A stretch of 50,809 nt of DNA from Clostridia bacterium (lineage in GTDB: Bacteria; Bacillota; Clostridia; Oscillospirales; CAG-272): positions 1-50,809 of the forward strand of contig JAFTLE010000014.1 of NCBI GenBank assembly GCA_017452895.1. The letters run 5' to 3'. The notes beneath the pieces are model-generated. The model made no database searches. It was not told the DNA's origin and saw only the letters and a list, made by a program, of their open reading frames with translations. How positions within the stretch are numbered: position 1 is the stretch's first letter; each line of letters opens with the position of its first letter. Both the position numbers and the translations under genes were made by a program. Shown piece by piece: positions 48,361 through 50,809 of this stretch.

Positions 48361-49905
48361 TTAATCAACGTCAAGCTGCTCAAGCAAGCTCTTTTGCGCG
48401 GTGGGCTTGCTGTCGCCGTGACGGACGAAGAGCATCGTGAGGAAGGCGAGCGCAACGAAGACGGTCGCGTACGGGAAAAGCGACGTCATACCCACGCCGT
48501 CCATCAGAAGCCCCGACAGAACGGGGGTAAGCGTTTGCGCCGCCATGGACGCGGTGTAATAAAAGCCCGTATACTTACCGACATTCGAGCCGACCGACAG
48601 CTCAACGACCATCGGATAAGAATTGACGCTGATGGTCGCCCAGCCCATTCCCGCCAGGGCAAAAAGGATATTCATTACGAGCGCAGGGCTCCCCTCCCGC
48701 ATAAAGGAGGCGAAGAAGAAGGAGGTACCGAGCATCAAAATACCCGCGAGGATCGTCTTTTTCCTTCCAAAGCGGGCGGAAATAAAGCCGATTGGCACGT
48801 AAGAGACGATCGCCGCCGCCTGCGCGATGATAAGCGTTGCGTTGTAGTCAAGCCCAAGCACGCTGCCCGCGTAGACCGAGTATTTGCTGGTGACGGCGTT
48901 GTAGCCCATAAACCACAAAACGACCGATGCAAGGATCAGAAGAAGCGAGGCGTATTCAGCGCGTGAAAGCTTTTTGTCACCGCCGACGCCGTCCTCACTC
49001 TCCTCGATACCGAGGGCGCGGCTCTCCTCCTTCATTTCGGCAACCAACTTCGGCTCATTGACCTTCAGACGGAAGACGAGAAGACACACGAGCATAATGC
49101 CCGCAATGATGGCGAAGAAGGGGGTATAGGACATCAGGGCGTTTTTCGCCTTACCCGTTCCCATCACAATCCCAAGCCCCAAAACGACGATGCCGCCGAC
49201 AGCCCCCATCAGATTGATGATGGCGTTTGCCTTCGAGCGCAGGGGCTTCGGCGTGACGTCTGGCATCAGCGCAACGGCAGGAGAGCGGAAGGTGCCCATT
49301 GAAACGAGCGTAAAGAACAAAAGAATAATAAAGAATATGAGCGCAGAGGGAGCAGCAGAGGTCGCCGCCTTCGCATACGCCTGCCGCGCGGGAACGACGG
49401 CGGCGGTGTAGTTGCCGCTTTCATCGTCAGAGCAGATCGCCTTAAATTCCGCCTCGGTATAAAGCGTGCGCAGCTCGCCCCGCTCTGCCTCATCCTTGCC
49501 CGAATACTTTTGGACGGTAAGCCCGTCAACGGCATCGGAGTTGTAGAGGGTAACGAGCGCCGCCTCATCATCGACGGCGGAAACGGCATCGAGCTTTTTG
49601 AGCTGCGCGTTGTCAACGAAGGACAGAGAAACCAGAAGCACGGCGGCAAGGATCGTGCCGATCAGGATAAAGGGCGTGCGCTTACCGCGCTTGCCGCGGT
49701 GCTTATCGGAAAGCGCACCGAACAGCGGCAGAAGGAAAAGGGCGAGGACGTTATCGATTGCCATGATCATGCCCGATACCGATTGCGACATACCGAACTT
49801 ATCGGTCAGGACCTTCGGAATAATGGTATCGTATGCCTGCCAGAAGGTGCAGATGAGGAAAAAGGCAAAGCCAACGAACAGCGTCTTTTTGTAATTCAGC
49901 TTCAT
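48361..49905 (-). CDS. MFS transporter with a large extracytoplasmic insert
   Basis: This 514-aa carrier has about 12 transmembrane helices. The N-terminal FWQAYDTIIPKVLTDKFGMS followed by LPLFGALSDKHRGKRGKR resembles the SLC45/GPH-like MFS branch often annotated as sugar carriers. Between helices 3 and 4 (about residues 103-183) there is an unusual hydrophilic insert, rich in Asp, Glu and Ala, that would lie outside the membrane. A central cytoplasmic loop (about 290-315) is acidic. AAGGAG precedes the ATG. GDPD follows 11 bp downstream in the same unit. The substrate cannot be deduced. Confidence 0.85.
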   Translation of the reverse strand: MKLNYKKTLFVGFAFFLICTFWQAYDTIIPKVLTDKFGMSQSVSGMIMAIDNVLALFLLPLFGALSDKHRGKRGKRTPFILIGTILAAVLLVSLSFVDNAQLKKLDAVSAVDDEAALVTLYNSDAVDGLTVQKYSGKDEAERGELRTLYTEAEFKAICSDDESGNYTAAVVPARQAYAKAATSAAPSALIFFIILLFFTLVSMGTFRSPAVALMPDVTPKPLRSKANAIINLMGAVGGIVVLGLGIVMGTGKAKNALMSYTPFFAIIAGIMLVCLLVFRLKVNEPKLVAEMKEESRALGIEESEDGVGGDKKLSRAEYASLLLILASVVLWFMGYNAVTSKYSVYAGSVLGLDYNATLIIAQAAAIVSYVPIGFISARFGRKKTILAGILMLGTSFFFASFMREGSPALVMNILFALAGMGWATISVNSYPMVVELSVGSNVGKYTGFYYTASMAAQTLTPVLSGLLMDGVGMTSLFPYATVFVALAFLTMLFVRHGDSKPTAQKSLLEQLDVD

Positions 49906-50043
49906 AAGGTCTCCTTACCTTAAAGAATATACCCAAAATCACTTTATTTTACCATATGCGGCGAAAAAAAGCAAGAGGGGAAAGGGCGAAGCCATCGACG
50001 GCCGCCGATACTTAATTTTTTTTTATTTTTTTCAAAAAAGTAG

Positions 50044-50072
50044 TTGACAATTCCAAACGGCTATGGTATAAT
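50044..50072 (+). promoter_or_regulatory. sigma-A promoter of tRNA-Thr/tRNA-Tyr
   Basis: TTGACA, 17 bp, TATAAT, 20 bp before tRNA-Thr. Confidence 0.9.
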
Positions 50073-50092
50073 CTCTATCGTTGTGAGCTTGT

Positions 50093-50168
50093 GCTGGTGT
50101 AGCTCAGCTGGTAGAGCAGCTGATTTGTAATCAGCAGGTCGGGGGTTCAAGTCCGTCCACCAGCTCCA
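50093..50168 (+). tRNA. tRNA-Thr (anticodon TGT)
   Basis: A 76-nt tRNA with encoded CCA. The acceptor arm pairs GCTGGTG with CACCAGC. The anticodon loop TTTGTAA gives TGT, reading ACA/ACG. The T-loop is GGTTCAAGTCC. It is cotranscribed with tRNA-Tyr. Confidence 0.97.
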
Positions 50169-50184
50169 AACAACACTTGTATAT

Positions 50185-50269
50185 GGGGGAATTCCCGAGC
50201 GGCCAAAGGGGGCAGACTGTAAATCTGTTGTCACTGACTTCGGTGGTCCGAATCCACCTTCCCCCACCA
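50185..50269 (+). tRNA. tRNA-Tyr (anticodon GTA)
   Basis: An 85-nt class II tRNA with encoded CCA. The acceptor arm pairs GGGGGAA with TTCCCCC. The anticodon loop CTGTAAA gives GTA. A long variable arm (GTCACTGACTTCGG region) is present. Confidence 0.97.
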
Positions 50270-50271
50270 AC

Positions 50272-50312
50272 AAAAAAGGAACTTTTGTCTACCAGACAAA
50301 AGTTCCTTTTTT
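50272..50312 (+). terminator. terminator of the tRNA-Thr/Tyr operon
   Basis: A 19-bp perfect stem, AAAAAAGGAACTTTTGTCT with its complement around a 3-nt loop, ending in TTTTTT. It abuts the hairpin array. Confidence 0.93.
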
Positions 50313-50487
50313 GAATGATGTTTGCCTTCGGCAAATGATGTTGGCTTGCCAATGATGACGGCTACGCCTAATGATGTGTGGCTACGCCACATTTTATGGC
50401 AAACATCGCATCATTGCGGCACGAAGTGGCGCAACATCATTTTGAGCGAAGCGAAAAACATCATATCGCCGTAAGGCGATGCATCAT
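50313..50487. repeat. array of seven small hairpins separated by ATGATG / CATCAT
   Basis: ATGATG occurs at 50315, 50335, 50352 and 50371, and its complement CATCAT at 50409, 50435, 50459 and 50482. Small stem-loops lie between: TTTGCC/GGCAAA, TTGGC/GCCAA, GGC/GCC with TAC loop, TGTGGC/GCCACA, TGCGGCAC/GTGGCGCA, a weaker GC-containing unit, and ATCGCC/GGCGAT. Longer matches connect the two halves: GATGTTTGCC (50317) with GGCAAACATC (50398), and AAATGATGTTG (50333) with CAACATCATTT (50432). The whole block can therefore fold as one branched inverted repeat. It ends exactly at the promoter of the four-helix-bundle gene. Confidence 0.85.
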
Positions 50488-50516
50488 TTGACAAGCAACA
50501 TATTATGCAATATAAT
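50488..50516 (+). promoter_or_regulatory. sigma-A promoter of the four-helix-bundle gene
   Basis: TTGACA, 17 bp, TATAAT, a full consensus match. The -35 begins right after the last CATCAT of the array. Confidence 0.88.
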
Positions 50517-50537
50517 AACAGGAAAGGAGGTGCTACT

Positions 50538-50809
50538 ATGAAAGAAAATAAGCTTATAGAACTTTCGATGAATTTTTCCGTTGAGATCATAAGCCTCGTA
50601 AATTTTTTGAAATCCAATCACGAAACCATCATTTCAAATCAAATTGGCAGAAGCGGCACCTCAATCGGTGCAAATATTCACGAAGCACAATACGCGCAAG
50701 GCACCAAGGATTTTATATCGAAATTTGAAATTGCGCTCAAAGAAGCAAGTGAAACGGGTTATTGGCTTGAATTGCTTTACCGAACAAAATATATTGATGA
50801 ACAAACATT
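50538..50809 (+). CDS. four-helix bundle protein (S23/bAvd-like), 3' end outside the window
   Basis: The first 90 codons of a small helical protein are visible. After IELSMNFSVEIISLVNFLKS comes the family signature QIGRSGTSIGANIHEAQYAQ, then TKDFISKFEIALKEASETGYW and WLELLYR. This pattern defines the four-helix-bundle proteins first described as 23S rRNA intervening-sequence proteins and related to the bAvd protein of diversity-generating retroelements. No rRNA or reverse transcriptase gene is adjacent in the visible sequence. AAAGGAGG lies 7 bp before the ATG at 50538 and a consensus promoter precedes it. The native function is not established. Confidence 0.88.
   Translation, partial: MKENKLIELSMNFSVEIISLVNFLKSNHETIISNQIGRSGTSIGANIHEAQYAQGTKDFISKFEIALKEASETGYWLELLYRTKYIDEQT

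Noticed and set aside
50313..50487. CRISPR array
   Set aside because: Repeat units are only 6 bp and flip orientation halfway, the spacers are themselves palindromic, and no cas genes are present.

Overview
This window is a dense stretch of chromosome, apparently from an uncultured, gut-type member of the Clostridia (Firmicutes). The evidence is Gram-positive gene content and order (rpmH-rnpA-yidD-yidC-jag-mnmE, noc, long-form hpf), endospore genes (spoIIR, a ytvI-like gene, an M50 site-2 protease), T-box leaders on aspS and valS, strong AGGAGG ribosome binding sites and many TTGACA-N17-TATAAT promoters. Base composition is near 50-55% GC in genes, with AT-rich spacers. No name below the class level can be defended from the sequence alone. 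The window is almost entirely housekeeping chromosome: there is no prophage, insertion sequence or CRISPR array.

Layout. 1-3.2 kb (minus): 5' end of tmRNA, smpB, a flavin-reductase-like gene, spoIIR, and a DUF3006/metallo-beta-lactamase pair. 3.2-6.7 kb: tRNA-Leu(CAA), then nadC-nadB-ispE on minus. 6.8-11.6 kb (plus): a small M50 protease and a potABCD polyamine importer. 11.7-16.4 kb (plus): rpmH, rnpA, yidD, yidC, jag, mnmE and an RNHCP protein. 16.5-21.4 kb: ppiB, a ytvI-like gene, a DUF6873-like gene, rpmB, and pgk-tpiA. 21.4-26.5 kb (minus): a T-box controlled aspS-gatC-gatA-gatB operon. 26.6-30.6 kb: rsmG, a decayed KDPG aldolase, hpf, a membrane-bound XRE regulator and noc. 30.7-36.2 kb: proA-thiI (minus) and T-box valS (plus). 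36.3-40.5 kb (minus): a lipoprotein, gpmI and a divergent gyrB/parE-type topoisomerase subunit. 40.7-44.4 kb: tRNA-Gly(CCC), a decayed isomerase, vanZ, tRNA-Val(CAC), an RluA-type pseudouridine synthase and a YkpA-like ABC-F. 44.5-49.9 kb (minus): a CPA2 antiporter, a decayed esterase, DUF896, a lipid kinase, a GDPD and an MFS carrier. 50.0-50.8 kb: tRNA-Thr(TGT), tRNA-Tyr(GTA), a striking hairpin array and a four-helix-bundle gene cut by the window end.

How the genes work together. Translation dominates: tRNA genes, tRNA modification (mnmE, thiI, RluA family), aminoacylation (aspS, valS), transamidation (gatCAB), ribosome rescue (tmRNA/SmpB) and hibernation (hpf). The aspS-gatCAB operon looks like the indirect Asn-tRNA pathway. 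Its T-box appears to read the Asn codon AAC, and AspRS carries the His31 associated with non-discriminating enzymes. Yet the GatA-like subunit has lost all three residues of the amidase catalytic triad and the usual N-terminus. That is the most interesting protein-level observation here.

The most interesting DNA-level observation is at the right edge. Four ATGATG units followed by four CATCAT units are interleaved with seven small hairpins, directly in front of a well-promoted S23/bAvd-like four-helix-bundle gene. Three sugar- or ester-metabolism genes are decayed by internal deletion or frameshift, which suggests ongoing loss of accessory metabolism.
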